From NCBI GenBank assembly GCA_016712985.1, contig JADJQA010000035.1, positions 1 through 55,003 of the forward strand: a stretch of 55,003 nt of DNA. The letters are read 5' to 3'. The position numbers were made by a program, and so were the translations under genes. Source of the stretch: Sulfuritalea sp. Its GTDB lineage: Bacteria; Pseudomonadota; Gammaproteobacteria; Burkholderiales; Rhodocyclaceae. Numbering within the stretch: the first letter of the stretch is position 1; each line of letters begins with the position of its first letter. Positions 19,528 to 29,113 of the stretch are shown one piece after another. The notes under the pieces are model-generated. The model searched no databases. It worked only from the letters and a program-made list of their open reading frames with translations, and was not told the origin of the DNA.

Positions 19528-20720
19528 GGCGTCGGCGCGAGAGGAAACAGATACAGAGCGGCATGCTGCTCCGCGGCAACCGCGACAAAACCGGAAGTCG
19601 TCTGCATTCGGCGGCGCGCCGATGCTGAAACGATGGCATTGCCCAGCGGCTGCTCTCGGGCGAAACTGGCGAGGGCGTTCATGGCCTCCATGGGCTCGCC
19701 GAGGAGTTCGAAGTTGAGGCGGGACGGCTGGACCAGTCCGGCGGTTATCGTGCCGCAATGTACGACTACCCTGATGGAACGTTGGCTGAATGGCGACCCG
19801 GGAAGGCCGCCGTGGTCCAGCAGATAGTTATTCACTTCTCTGGCCGTGGCGATGGCGTCGTCCGGCCCCGTCGGAGCCCGGCTCACGGCCAGATATCCGC
19901 GACCAAAGGTCTTGACGCATTCGAAGCCATGACGGCCGATGACGGAGTCACATATCTCGAAAGAATCGGCGAGGGCCGCGACCGAAGGGGACTCGGCGCG
20001 TTTCCACACAAACTCAATCAGCAGAATCGTGGCGCCGTCAAGCGTTTCCGTCGGGACATCGCCTTTTGCAATGAGAAGCGCTGCGGCGCTTGCGGGCAAA
20101 ACGCCGGCCAAAGCCCGGTCGGCAGTCATCTGGGCTCTGGCGGCGGCGTCGGCTTCAGTCTGGAACTGCAAGTAATGCTGGCGCATCCTGCCGATATGGT
20201 GATGGATAAAGCGTCCCACGACGAAGAAATAGCCAACCAGCAGGATTCCCGCAAGCGTGCCCGACGCCGCGCAGGTGCTAGCCGATTGCACACTGAGGTC
20301 TACTTCGGAAAGTGCAAAGCCGGCCGGTGCTGCCGTCATGCCCAGACCAACCAGGAAGGGACCGCCGACGGCCATCCAGTTGAACAGATTGATCGCCGCG
20401 AGGACCGCGCTCGGGGCGGAGGACGGACCGAGCGCGGCGATTGCCACGCCGGAAAACAGGCCGTCGACAACCATCATCGGATAGCCTCCGCGGCGACGCC
20501 CCTCGAAGCGTCCGAGCAGGAGCTTGCCAGCGTGGGGATACAAGCCGCCCGCAAGCATCAGCCAGAAGTGGCTGCCCGTCTGCTCATGACAAACCGCGTC
20601 GTCGACTCCCAGCACGATTAACACCATGACCGTGAACAGGACCCGGATGGCATAGAGCCGCCCTTGCCAGGACAACTCCTGATGTGTCGCCGTTGACTTG
20701 GTGGATCGGGTTTTGGGCAT
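19524..20720 (-). CDS. Membrane protein with degenerate class III cyclase-like domain
   Basis: About six membrane helices (residues about 20-175, MASE-like) precede a cytoplasmic domain of about 190 residues that has class III nucleotidyl cyclase features. The strand T-I-L-L-I-E-F stands where L-F-A-D-I is usual, V-K-T-F-G-R-G-Y-L-A stands where K-T-x-G-D-x-x-M is usual, and G-E-P-M-E-A-M-N-A-L replaces G-D-x-V-N-x-A-x-R. Both metal Asp positions and the Asn/Arg pair are altered, so catalysis is doubtful; a sensing or regulatory role is more likely. It ends in ATGA with the cNMP-binding patatin. An alternative ATG at 20741 would add seven residues. Confidence 0.65.
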   Translation of the reverse strand: MPKTRSTKSTATHQELSWQGRLYAIRVLFTVMVLIVLGVDDAVCHEQTGSHFWLMLAGGLYPHAGKLLLGRFEGRRRGGYPMMVVDGLFSGVAIAALGPSSAPSAVLAAINLFNWMAVGGPFLVGLGMTAAPAGFALSEVDLSVQSASTCAASGTLAGILLVGYFFVVGRFIHHHIGRMRQHYLQFQTEADAAARAQMTADRALAGVLPASAAALLIAKGDVPTETLDGATILLIEFVWKRAESPSVAALADSFEICDSVIGRHGFECVKTFGRGYLAVSRAPTGPDDAIATAREVNNYLLDHGGLPGSPFSQRSIRVVVHCGTITAGLVQPSRLNFELLGEPMEAMNALASFAREQPLGNAIVSASARRRMQTTSGFVAVAAEQHAALYLFPLAPTP

Positions 20721-20741
20721 CTCTTGCTCGTGGAACAGCAT

Positions 20742-21152
20742 GCGGTGGCTTCAATTGTCTGGCGCGGCGAATGCACCTTGGTAAAATGCCATCTGCTGAT
20801 GATACATCGCCTTGTCGCCCCGCCATAGGCGCTGTTTTGCTGCCGTCATTGTGATGCACCTCGCTGGGTGGAGCGGATCTCGCCGCTTGCCGGTACTCCG
20901 CCGGCTTGCCTGTTTGGTTGAACAGCAAGCATTTTGCCATGCAGTTCGGGAAATAACTGAAGTGTTCCCTATGGTCGAATCAAAAGCATATTGGGATTGT
21001 CAGCTCGTTCAGCCGTCAGGGCAGGCGGGTGGTTTGTGTTATGCTTTCCGACATGCGTGAAAGGTAGTTGTGCGGCCTTTCACGGTTTCGTTTGTCTGCT
21101 TGGTTGTGTCCACGCGAGGCCGTTTCCGCGGAGTATTTTTCAGGAGAAAGCG
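20742..21152. promoter_or_regulatory. Divergent promoter region of the EPS operon with leader hairpin
   Basis: No gene is seen between the divergent cyclase-like gene and the EPS export gene. A perfect 9-bp inverted repeat CGTGAAAGG/CCTTTCACG (21056-21064 with 21076-21084) would form a hairpin in the EPS leader. AGGAG at 21142-21146 precedes the export gene start. A weak + strand GG-N10-GC element (TGGCGCG...ATGC near 20759) could be a sigma54 site. No convincing sigma70 pair is seen for the EPS operon. Confidence 0.4.
20924..20939 (-). promoter_or_regulatory. Sigma54-like promoter facing the cyclase-patatin-prsKR genes
   Basis: On the - strand the sequence reads TGGCAAAATGCTTGCT. It has the TGGCA -24 and TTGCT -12 elements at the canonical GG-N10-GC spacing; only the usual CG after TGGCA differs. 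Transcription would run toward the cyclase-like gene at 20720. PrsR, encoded downstream on the same strand, is a sigma54 activator, so autoregulation is possible but unproven. Confidence 0.4.
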
Positions 21153-21788
21153 ATGCTGTCGAATTTGCAAGCTTGGTTGGGATCGTCGAGCAGTTTGGCG
21201 CGCTGGCTGCTGATCGCGTGTTCGGGGTTGATGGTGGCCGGATGCGCTTCCTTGGATCCGGCGCCAAAGACCGCGATAGCCAGTGATTACAACTACCTGA
21301 TCGGCCCGGGCGATTCAGTGAATATCGTCGTCTGGCGCAATCCCGAGCTTTCGATGTCTGTGCCGGTGCGGCCCGATGGAAAGATTACGGCGCCCCTGAT
21401 CGAAGACCTGCCTGCAAGTGGCAAGGATCCGACCGCGCTGGCGCGCGACATCGAGAAAGCTTTAGGTCAGTTCATCCGTGATCCCGTTGTCACCGTGATC
21501 GTGACCGGGTTCGTCGGGCCCTACAGCGAGCAGATCCGCGTCGTCGGGGAGGCGGCCAAGCCGCAGGTGTTGCAGTACAAGCAGAACATGACCCTGCTCG
21601 ACGTCATGATCGCTGTCGGTGGCTTGACGGATTTTGCCGACGGCAACGGGGCGTCGATCCTGCGCGCCTCGGAAGGCAACAAGCAGTACGGGTTGCGGAT
21701 CAAGGACTTGGTGAAGCGTGGCGATGTTTCAGCCAACGTCGAGATGAAGCCGGGTGACGTTCTGATCATCCCGCGCAGTTGGTTTTGA
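21153..21788 (+). CDS. XrtA-system exopolysaccharide export lipoprotein (Wza-like)
   Basis: The 211-residue protein has a lipoprotein signal with lipobox V-A-G-C near residues 27-30, then the polysaccharide export domain opening with Y-L-I-G-P-G-D-S-V-N-I and a SLBB-like C-terminal part (V-V-G-E-A-A-K-P-Q, then D-V-M-I-A-V-G-G-L-T). It ends after the characteristic M-K-P-G-D-V-L-I-I-P. It is shorter than Wza, as usual for the exosortase-linked TIGR03027 type, and would form the periplasmic and outer-membrane part of the EPS exporter. AGGAG lies six bases upstream of the ATG. It opens the core EPS operon, with the chain-length gene 74 bases downstream. Confidence 0.93.
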   Translation: MLSNLQAWLGSSSSLARWLLIACSGLMVAGCASLDPAPKTAIASDYNYLIGPGDSVNIVVWRNPELSMSVPVRPDGKITAPLIEDLPASGKDPTALARDIEKALGQFIRDPVVTVIVTGFVGPYSEQIRVVGEAAKPQVLQYKQNMTLLDVMIAVGGLTDFADGNGASILRASEGNKQYGLRIKDLVKRGDVSANVEMKPGDVLIIPRSWF

Positions 21789-21862
21789 TCAGCCTTGGCT
21801 CGCTTCTGTTGTTGCGCAGTGAATCGCGTTCCCGAAAACCCTCGCCCTCGGCGTGATCACTG

Positions 21863-23428
21863 ATGGGAATCGAAGAGCTGCTTCGCTTTGCCCGGTTGAT
21901 CCTGCGTGGCATGTGGTTGCGCCGGTGGCTGGGCGTTATAGTCGCCTGGGTGGTCGGCGTCGCATTGGCCGGCGCCGTGTTTCTCACGCCGGACAAATAC
22001 GAGGCATCGGCGCGCATTTTCGTCGACACCGACTCCGTTCTCAAGCCCCTGCTCGCGGGCCTCGTGGTGCAGGCCAACACCGAGCAGCAGATCGGCATGC
22101 TGAGCCGTACCCTGATCAGCAGACCCAATATCGAGAAACTGGTACGGATGGCCGATCTCGACCTTGGGATCAAATCAACAAAGGACAAGGACGCCTTGAT
22201 CGACGATCTCATGAAGACCCTGAAGATCAAGGGTGTCGGTCGGGACAATCTGTACACGATTGAATACCGCGATTCCAACCCGGAAAAGGCCCGCAAGGTA
22301 GTGCAATCGCTGACGACGATTTTCATCGAGTCGAGTCTGGGCGGGAAGCAGTCAGATGCCGATACCGCGATCAAGTTTGTCGAAGAGCAGATCAAGGTCT
22401 ACCAGAAGAAACTTGAAGAGGCTGAGGCCAGGCTCAAAGATTTCAAGCTCAAGAACATCGAATTGAACCTCGACAGCGACAAGGGCTCGACAGTGCGCAT
22501 CAGCGAAATCGGCAACCAGCTCAACCAGGCGCGACTCGAGTTGCGCGAGGCCGAGAACAGCCGCGATGCCATCAAGCGGGAAATGACAGGTGAAAGTCCG
22601 GTACTTTTGCCCGATACACCGGGTACCGAGTCAAGCGTCTCGATACCCGAGATCGATGGCCGGATCGAGTCGCAAAAGCGAGAGCTGGATGCTGTGCTGA
22701 AACGTTTCACGGAACAGCATCCAGATGTAATTTCGGCGCGCCGCCTCATCAAGGAACTCGAAGAACAGAAGCGGCAGGAGATTGCCGTCCGCAAGAAAGC
22801 CGCAATCGCCAATCCCGCGGCGGCATCGCCCAACAGCAATCCGGCTTACCAGCAGATGAAAGTTTCCCTGACGGAATCGGAGGCGACGATCGCCTCCTTG
22901 CGCGTGCGAGTCGCCGAATACGAATCGCGCTACAAGCGTGGTGTCGAATCCATGAAGTTGGCGCCTCAGGTCGAGGCCGAGTTCGCCCAGCTCAACAGGG
23001 ATTACGAAATCCACAGGAAAAACTACAATGACTTGGTGCAGCGGCGTGAAGGGGCTGGGATGTCCGAGAGCATGGCTGCCGTTTCCGGTGTGGCGGATTT
23101 TCGACTAATCGACCCACCTCGTGCGTCGTCGAAGCCGGTGTCGCCCGATCGGCCGCTCCTGTTGCCGCTTGCTTTGCTGGTGGCGTTGGCGGCGGGCCTT
23201 GCGGCCAGCTTCGCCGCGAGCCAGTTGCGGCCGGTGTTCTTCGATTCTCACACGCTGCGCGACGTGACCGGCCTGCCGCTGCTCGGGGTGATCTCAATGC
23301 CGGTGACGCCCGCCTCGCAGGTCCAGGCGCGCAAGTCCAGGATCCGCATCGGGGCCGCGCTGGGCTCCCTGGTCGGATTCTATGGTCTGGCAATGTTGGC
23401 AATATTTCTCTTTTTGCGGCAGGCCTGA
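21863..23428 (+). CDS. XrtA-system chain-length determinant protein (Wzc N-terminal type)
   Basis: The 521-residue inner-membrane protein has one helix near residues 25-45, a periplasmic Wzz domain with long coiled coil (about 160-380, rich in E/K/L heptads such as K-K-L-E-E-A-E-A-R-L), a second helix near 430-450 and a third near the C-terminus. A P-x-x-P stretch (P-P-R-A-S-S-K-P-V-S-P-D-R-P) comes just before the second helix. It matches the EpsF/TIGR03007 family, which controls EPS chain length together with the tyrosine kinase encoded next. Kinase and chain-length parts are separate polypeptides here, eight bases apart. No anomalies are seen in the gene. Confidence 0.92.
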   Translation: MGIEELLRFARLILRGMWLRRWLGVIVAWVVGVALAGAVFLTPDKYEASARIFVDTDSVLKPLLAGLVVQANTEQQIGMLSRTLISRPNIEKLVRMADLDLGIKSTKDKDALIDDLMKTLKIKGVGRDNLYTIEYRDSNPEKARKVVQSLTTIFIESSLGGKQSDADTAIKFVEEQIKVYQKKLEEAEARLKDFKLKNIELNLDSDKGSTVRISEIGNQLNQARLELREAENSRDAIKREMTGESPVLLPDTPGTESSVSIPEIDGRIESQKRELDAVLKRFTEQHPDVISARRLIKELEEQKRQEIAVRKKAAIANPAAASPNSNPAYQQMKVSLTESEATIASLRVRVAEYESRYKRGVESMKLAPQVEAEFAQLNRDYEIHRKNYNDLVQRREGAGMSESMAAVSGVADFRLIDPPRASSKPVSPDRPLLLPLALLVALAAGLAASFAASQLRPVFFDSHTLRDVTGLPLLGVISMPVTPASQVQARKSRIRIGAALGSLVGFYGLAMLAIFLFLRQA

Positions 23429-23436
23429 GAATATCC

Positions 23437-24405
23437 ATGGACATCATCGAGCAAGCCGCGAAGCGTCTTGAGGAGCTGCGCCAGGCCGGCGTAGATGTGC
23501 CCGGCGATGCCTTGCCGCGGGACGGCGTCCCCGGAGGGGCCGAAACTTCGGTCCGCCGCGAGCAAGGCGGCGGAGTCGCGCGGGTTGCCGAGGCCAGGAC
23601 TCCCCTGTCGGCGACGCCGGCAGCCACGTCACGCCGTATCGAGATCGACATGCAGGCTCTGGCGGCGCGTGGCGTGGTTACGCCCGACGTCGCCCGCAGC
23701 AGGCTGGCTGATGAAATGCGGGTAATCAAGCGGCCGCTGCTACGCAACGTCGCCGGCAAGAGCGCCGCTCCAATTCGCGACGCCAACCTGATCATGATTA
23801 CCAGCGCGGTGCCGGGCGAGGGCAAGACCACGATATCGGCGAATCTGGCGATGAGCATCGCCATGGAACTCGATCTCACCGTACTGCTGGTCGATGCGGA
23901 CGTGGCGCGTCCTTCGATGCCCGGCGTGTTCGGGTTCGGTCGCCAGAAGGGACTGCTCGATTTGCTGACCGACGACTCGCTGGAACCGAGCCAGGTGTTG
24001 CTGCGCACCAATGTTGATAAACTTACCATCCTGCCTGCGGGGACGCATCATCCCCGCGCGACCGAATTGCTTGCCAGCACAGCGATGATCGAGTTGCTTG
24101 CCGACGTGGCGCGCCGCTACTCGGATCGAGTGATAATTTTCGACTCGCCGCCACTCTTGCTGACCACGGAGGCGCGGACCTTGGCAGCGCACATGGGGCA
24201 AGTGGTGCTGGTGGTCCGCGCCGAGACCACCAAGCGTAGCGAGGTGATGCGTGCCCTGGCTGCCATCGACACCTGTCCGGTCAAGATGGTCCTGCTTAAT
24301 GGCGCTACCGGTGGTCTCGATGAGCACGGCTACGGGGATGGCTACGGCTATGGCTACGGCTACGGGACGATGCGCCCAAGCCTGCCGAGCAGGAGATGCG
24401 GGGCA
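23437..24405 (+). CDS. XrtA-associated tyrosine autokinase, reads through into next gene
   Basis: This BY-kinase domain (about residues 80-300) has Walker A S-A-V-P-G-E-G-K-T-T, Walker A' V-L-L-V-D-A-D-V-A-R-P and Walker B V-I-I-F-D-S-P-P. It ends in a tyrosine cluster Y-G-D-G-Y-G-Y-G-Y-G-Y-G, the autophosphorylated tail, as in TIGR03018 CpsD-like kinases. It would phosphorylate itself and control EPS polymerisation with the chain-length protein. As written no stop follows the cluster: the frame continues into the next gene's signal peptide. A one-base addition near 24366 would give Y-G-D-D-A-P-K-P-A-E-Q-E, a more usual tail, so an indel is likely and the exact end is uncertain. Confidence 0.85.
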
Positions 24406-26056
24406 ATGACGTTGTTTTGCCTCACGCCCGAGAGCCGAAGCGGGCATCGCAAGTGCCGGCGCGCGGCACGCAACGTGTCGGTGGTTCTGGTTTGCGTGTT
24501 GGTGGCGGCACTGGGTTTGGCTGGCGCTCAAGATCGAGGGTTGTCTGCGGCACGCGGTTCGGCTGGCGCCCAAGAGCCTGGGGCAGACGCCGGGCAAGCT
24601 TCGACTCAGCGCCCGAGTTGGGTCATTACCCCATCCGTCTCTGTCACTGGCACCTACACGGACAACGTCAATCTTGACGCCAGCCAGAAGTCCGATTTTG
24701 TCACCGTGCTTACTCCGGGCATAACGCTGAACGGAAGGAGCGCGGGCCTCGGCAGACGTTAACTATCAGTTGGGGTACAACAAATACGCGAGGAATTCGG
24801 ACCTCGACGAACAGCGACGCAGTCTTGTCGCGAATGGCAAGCTGGAACTCGTCGACAATTGGCTGTTCATCGAGGCCAGCCAAAATGTCGCCCAGACCAC
24901 CACTTCGGTCTTCGGCACTCAGAGTGTCGGCAACGTACAGGCCAATTCCAACCGGTCCGAGACTTCCGGCTACAGTATTTCCCCCTACATTCAGGGGCGC
25001 TTGGCGGGGGCGGCGGACTACGAGTTGCGCTTCACCGGAAGAAAGGCCCGCTCTGACTGGGGGACGCTTGCCGGCGGGGCGGATACCACTCGCTCGTGGA
25101 CTGGCCGGCTGGATGGAGTCAGCACGATGTTCCCGCTGCTCGGCTGGTCGCTTAGCGCCGCTGACGGCGTCGCCAGCCAGGGCACCAACGCCGATACTCG
25201 TTTTCGTAGCCTGGCCGGCAGGGTGAGCTATCGGATCGATCCGCAAGTCAGTGTGTTCGTCAGCACAGGTCGCGAAACCGACAATTTTGCCGATGCTGCT
25301 GTCGAAGAGACGCGGAGTACGCGTCGTGCCGGCCTTGACTGGGCCCCCACCGAACGAACCCTGGTTGCGCTGATGAAAGGCCAGGGCGCCATCGGCGATG
25401 TTTACAATTTTGATTTTAGCCATCGCACTGCCAGATCGGCCTGGAAGTTCTCTCACAGCCGCAGTGCTGCTGTACCCCTCTTGGGATTGAGCCGGGCACA
25501 GGCCGGCACCAACTACGACCTGACTTACGCGGCGCTCACTTCAAGCATCCCCGACCCCGTCGCACGTGCGGCTGCGACTACTCAGGCCCTGGCGCAGTCC
25601 GGCGTGGCGCCGAACGCTCCGGTGTATGCGCCGATCCAGACGACCCAAGTGTATATCGAGGAGCAACAGCAGGCTTCGTTCGCCCTCTTCGGCGTCAACA
25701 ACAGCGTTTTCTTTTCCGCCTCCCGCAGCAGCAGCGAGCAAATCGGGGCGGGCAGCGGCGTGGTCGACGACTTCTCGCAAAGCTCGGATATCGACCAGTC
25801 CGGCTTCAATGGCAGTTGGACGCACAATTTGTCTCCGGATGCCACCTTGACCCTGCGCGGCGGTGTTTCCTACACATCAGGGTCCTTCAATCCCGAGACA
25901 TCGCTCAAAACCCTGTCGCTGTTGTTTACCACCCGGTTGGGGGCAAAGGCGTCGGCCAGCCTTGAACTGCGGAAGACCCGATACGACGCGGATGCAACCA
26001 CCGGGACCTCGTACGACGAACAAGCCCTGACCGGATCCGTGTCTCTGACATTTTAG
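24406..26056 (+). CDS. XrtA-system outer-membrane beta-barrel protein (TIGR03016-like), frameshifted
   Basis: A basic n-region and hydrophobic core (V-S-V-V-L-V-C-V-L-V-A-A-L-G-L-A-G-A-Q) form a signal peptide, followed by the P-S-V-S-V-T-G-T-Y-T-D-N-V-N-L entry typical of EPS-linked barrels. Alternating hydrophobic/polar strands run to a C-terminal phenylalanine (G-S-V-S-L-T-F). The frame breaks near 24742: adding one C turns A-G-L-G-R-R-stop into A-R-A-S-A-D-V-N-Y-Q-L-G-Y-N and joins the long frame ending at 26056. The protein probably forms an outer-membrane channel or anchor for the polymer. Start choices are ATG 24406 or GTG 24475; the in-frame continuity with the kinase makes the start uncertain. 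Confidence 0.8.
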
Positions 26057-26064
26057 GCAAACCC

Positions 26065-27162
26065 ATGTACGAGGCTTTTTACGGGCTGACGGTCAAGCCG
26101 TTCCAGCTTAATCCGGCGCCGGAGTTCTACTTCGCCAGCAAGCAGCACCGGCGCGTGATGGCCTACCTCGAATACGGGGTGCACCAGAACGAGGGTTTCA
26201 TCGTCGTGACCGGAGATGTCGGCGCCGGCAAGACGACCCTGGTGCGCGGCTTGCTCGCCGCGCTGGACAAGACCAAGGTGATCGCCGCGCAGCTCGTGAG
26301 TACGCAGCTCGATGCCGAAGACACGCTGCGCATGGTCGCGGCCGCGTATGGCGTGCGCTTCAAGGATCTGGCCAAGGCCGACCTCCTGCTGTCACTGGAA
26401 GCTTTTTTCGTGGACATCGCCCGCAGGGGCATGCGCTGCCTGCTGGTGGTCGACGAAGCGCAGAACCTGACGGCACGCGCCGTGGAGGAACTGCGCATGC
26501 TGTCGAATTTCCAGTTCGAGTCGCACGCGCTGTTGCAGACCTTTCTCGTCGGCCAGCCGGAATTCAGGACCATCATGCTCAGCCCGCAGATGACGCAGTT
26601 GCGGCAACGCGTGATCGCAGGCTGCCACCTCGGTCCGCTGGACCAGGAAGATGTCGGGCCGTATATCCAGCATCGCCTCAAGTGCGCCGGCGGCAAGGGC
26701 GAACCCGCGTTCGACGATGCGGCCTACGATGCCGTGTTCACTGCCAGCTCCGGCATTCCCAGGCGCATCAACGCGATTTGCGACCGCCTGCTGCTGATGG
26801 GCTTCCTCAGCTCCAAGAAAGCGTTTACCACCGCGGACGTCGAGGAAGTGGCAGCCGAGATCAACCAGGGAGCAGTTGGGGTCGCCAGGAATGGGGGCAG
26901 GGCACAGCTCATGGCGCCGTCGGCCATCGACGCCGAATTCGGCAAGGCCGACCTCGGCGACTTGTCCTTGTCCGAGGTCGACGCGGATGAGGCGGGTCAG
27001 ATGATCCAGGCGCTGAGTGCGCGCGGATTTGCCGAACGGATGATTCGCATCGAACGCACCATGCTGCGCCTGGAGCGCAGCAATTCCATGCTTTTGCAGA
27101 TTCTGCAAAAGCTGGTCGATGCGGCGCGCGCGGCCCCAGAGCGCAAGCCGGTCAAGAAATGA
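26065..27162 (+). CDS. XrtA-associated ATPase (ExeA-like)
   Basis: The 365-residue AAA+ protein opens with M-Y-E-A-F-Y-G-L-T-V-K-P-F-Q-L-N-P, the hallmark of ExeA/GspA-like secretion ATPases. It has Walker A G-D-V-G-A-G-K-T-T near residues 50-58 and Walker B L-L-V-V-D-E-A-Q-N near 130. It matches the TIGR03015 ATPase of exosortase loci. Unlike ExeA it lacks a peptidoglycan-binding domain; its C-terminal 80 residues are a helical, possibly coiled-coil tail. It probably powers assembly of the EPS or pseudopilus machinery. The stop overlaps the deacetylase start by four bases (ATGA). Confidence 0.92.
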   Translation: MYEAFYGLTVKPFQLNPAPEFYFASKQHRRVMAYLEYGVHQNEGFIVVTGDVGAGKTTLVRGLLAALDKTKVIAAQLVSTQLDAEDTLRMVAAAYGVRFKDLAKADLLLSLEAFFVDIARRGMRCLLVVDEAQNLTARAVEELRMLSNFQFESHALLQTFLVGQPEFRTIMLSPQMTQLRQRVIAGCHLGPLDQEDVGPYIQHRLKCAGGKGEPAFDDAAYDAVFTASSGIPRRINAICDRLLLMGFLSSKKAFTTADVEEVAAEINQGAVGVARNGGRAQLMAPSAIDAEFGKADLGDLSLSEVDADEAGQMIQALSARGFAERMIRIERTMLRLERSNSMLLQILQKLVDAARAAPERKPVKK

Positions 27163-28032
27163 GCGGCCGCCAACAGGCGGATGTCGTCGTGAAGGCCGCA
27201 GTCATCACCAACGCTCTGACCATCGATGTCGAGGACTATTTTCAGGTCTCGGCCTTCGCCCCCCTACATCGACCGTGCCGACTGGGACAACTGCCTGTGT
27301 CGCGTCGAGCGCAATGTCGCGCGCATTCTGGCGATGTTGGACGAACACGGCGTCAAGGCCACTTTCTTCACGCTGGGCTGGATCGCGGAGCGTTATCCCG
27401 CCATCGTTCGCGACATCGTCGCCGGTGGGCACGAGCTTGCCAGCCATGGTTACGGCCACCAGCGCGCCAGCGACCTGGAGCCTCAGGCTTTTTTCGAGGA
27501 CATTCACAGCGCCAAGGTCCTGCTCGAAGGTCTCGGGGGCAGGGAGGTCAAGGGCTATCGGGCGCCCAGTTTTTCGATCGGCGCGAGCAACCGCGGCTGG
27601 GCCTTCGAGAGCCTCGCCCGTGCCGGCTATCGTTACAGTTCCAGCGTGTATCCGGTGAAGCACGATCACTACGGGATGCCTGACGCACCGCGTTTTGCCC
27701 ACATCGTGCATGCCCCGCTGATCGAGGTTCCGCCAACCACGGTTCGCGCCTTCGCGCGCAACTGGCCAGCCAGCGGCGGCGGCTATTTCCGCCTGATGCC
27801 CTACGCGCTGTCGCGCCACCTGATCTCGCACGTCAATCGGCGCGACGGCGAGGCCGCGGTGTTCTACTTTCATCCATGGGAGATCGACGCCGCGCAGCCG
27901 CGCGTGCCGGGCATCGACGCGAAGACCCGCTTCCGCCACTACGTCAATATCGGCCGCATGGAGAGCCGGCTCAATCGCCTGCTCAAGGACTTTCGCTGGG
28001 GGCGGATGGATAGCATCTTCCTCGCGTCATGA
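27159..28032 (+). CDS. XrtA-system polysaccharide deacetylase, one frameshift
   Basis: This NodB-fold deacetylase of the TIGR03006/DUF3473 type has the metal and catalytic motif T-I-D-V-E-D-Y-F near residue 25, H-E-L-A-S-H-G-Y near 95, R-A-P-S-F-S near 135 and a C-terminal F-Y-F-H-P-W-E-I-D-x-x-Q-P-R. It would remove N-acetyl groups from the polymer or its intermediates. The frame shifts in the six-C run at 27259-27264; deleting one C gives S-A-F-A-P-Y-I-D-R-A-D-W and restores one 290-residue protein. A homopolymer error is the simplest explanation. ATGA overlaps exist with both neighbours, showing tight operon coupling. Confidence 0.88.
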
Positions 28033-29108
28033 GTCAATCATCCTTTGAAAGCAGCAAACCGGCGACCGGCGGGCTGAGCATCCGGCAGCTCGACGGCCGC
28101 GACCCGGCCGCCGTCGCGCGCTGGGAGGCCTTCGTCGCCGCGGCGCCGGCGGCGACTTTCTTCCACCGCGCCGGCTGGCAGAAGCTGCTGAGCGAGGTCT
28201 TCCGTCACCGTACAAGGTTTCTGTATGCCGAACGCGACGGCGCCATCGTCGGCATACTGCCGCTGGCACAAGTGAAGAGTCTGCTGTTCGGCAATTCGCT
28301 GGTCGCCCTGCCTTTCGCCGTCTATGGCGGCGTGATCAGCGACGATCCCGCGGTTGCCACGGCGCTGGAGGCCGAAGCCGAGCGCCTGGCGCGCGAACTC
28401 GGCGTGGCTCATCTCGAATACCGCAATATCGACGCGCGCCATGCCGACTGGCCCACGCAGGATCTGTATGTCAGCTTTCGCAAGGAGATCCTGCCCGAGG
28501 AAGAGGCCAACATGCTGGCCATTCCGCGCAAGCAGCGGGCGATGGTCAGGAAAGGCATCAAGAACGGCCTGCGCGGCGAGATCGACGGCAACGCCGAGCG
28601 CTTCTTTGCGCTGTATGCCGACAATGTCCATCGTCACGGCACGCCGGCCATGCCCAGGCGCTATTTCGACGCGCTGCTCAAGGAATTCGGCAAGGACTGC
28701 GAGGTGCTGACCGTCGTCGACACCAACGGGATTCCGGTCAGCAGCGTCATGAGCTTCTACTTTCGCGACGAAGTGCTGCCCTACTATGCCGGCGATGCCG
28801 TGGCCGCGCGCGAACTCGCCGCCAACGACTTCAAGTACTGGGAGCTGATGCGCCGCGCCTGCCAGCGCGGAATCAAGGTCTTCGACTATGGCCGCAGCAA
28901 GGTTGGCGCCGGCTCGTATTCGTTCAAGAAGAACTGGGGCTTCGAGCCGCGCCCGTTGCACTACGAATACCGCCTCTACAAGTCTGAAGGCATACCGCAG
29001 AACAATCCCAACAATCCGAAGTACAAGCTGATGATCGACACCTGGCGGCGCCTGCCGATCTGGCTGGCCAATTTCCTCGGCCCCTACATCGTGCGCAGTC
29101 TGGGCTGA
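28029..29108 (+). CDS. FemAB-family XrtA-associated acyltransferase
   Basis: The 359-residue protein has two GNAT-like halves of the FemAB fold. Landmarks are F-F-H-R-A-G-W near residue 38, the S-F-R-K-E-I-L-P segment and the C-terminal V-F-D-Y-G-R-S-K-V-G-A-G-S-Y-S-F-K-K-N-W-G-F motif typical of the TIGR03019 group. FemAB relatives use aminoacyl-tRNA or acyl-CoA donors to modify cell-wall or polymer amino groups. The position just after the deacetylase suggests it may modify amines freed by deacetylation, which is inference. It is coupled to the deacetylase by an ATGA overlap and lies five bases before the next glycosyltransferase. Confidence 0.88.
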   Translation: MSQSSFESSKPATGGLSIRQLDGRDPAAVARWEAFVAAAPAATFFHRAGWQKLLSEVFRHRTRFLYAERDGAIVGILPLAQVKSLLFGNSLVALPFAVYGGVISDDPAVATALEAEAERLARELGVAHLEYRNIDARHADWPTQDLYVSFRKEILPEEEANMLAIPRKQRAMVRKGIKNGLRGEIDGNAERFFALYADNVHRHGTPAMPRRYFDALLKEFGKDCEVLTVVDTNGIPVSSVMSFYFRDEVLPYYAGDAVAARELAANDFKYWELMRRACQRGIKVFDYGRSKVGAGSYSFKKNWGFEPRPLHYEYRLYKSEGIPQNNPNNPKYKLMIDTWRRLPIWLANFLGPYIVRSLG

Positions 29109-29113
29109 TCCGC

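Noticed and set aside
17653..20720. Calling the cyclase/patatin pair an anti-phage (Pycsar-like) system
   Set aside because: The key catalytic residues of the cyclase-like domain are replaced and the genes sit in a regulatory operon, so the claim is not supported.
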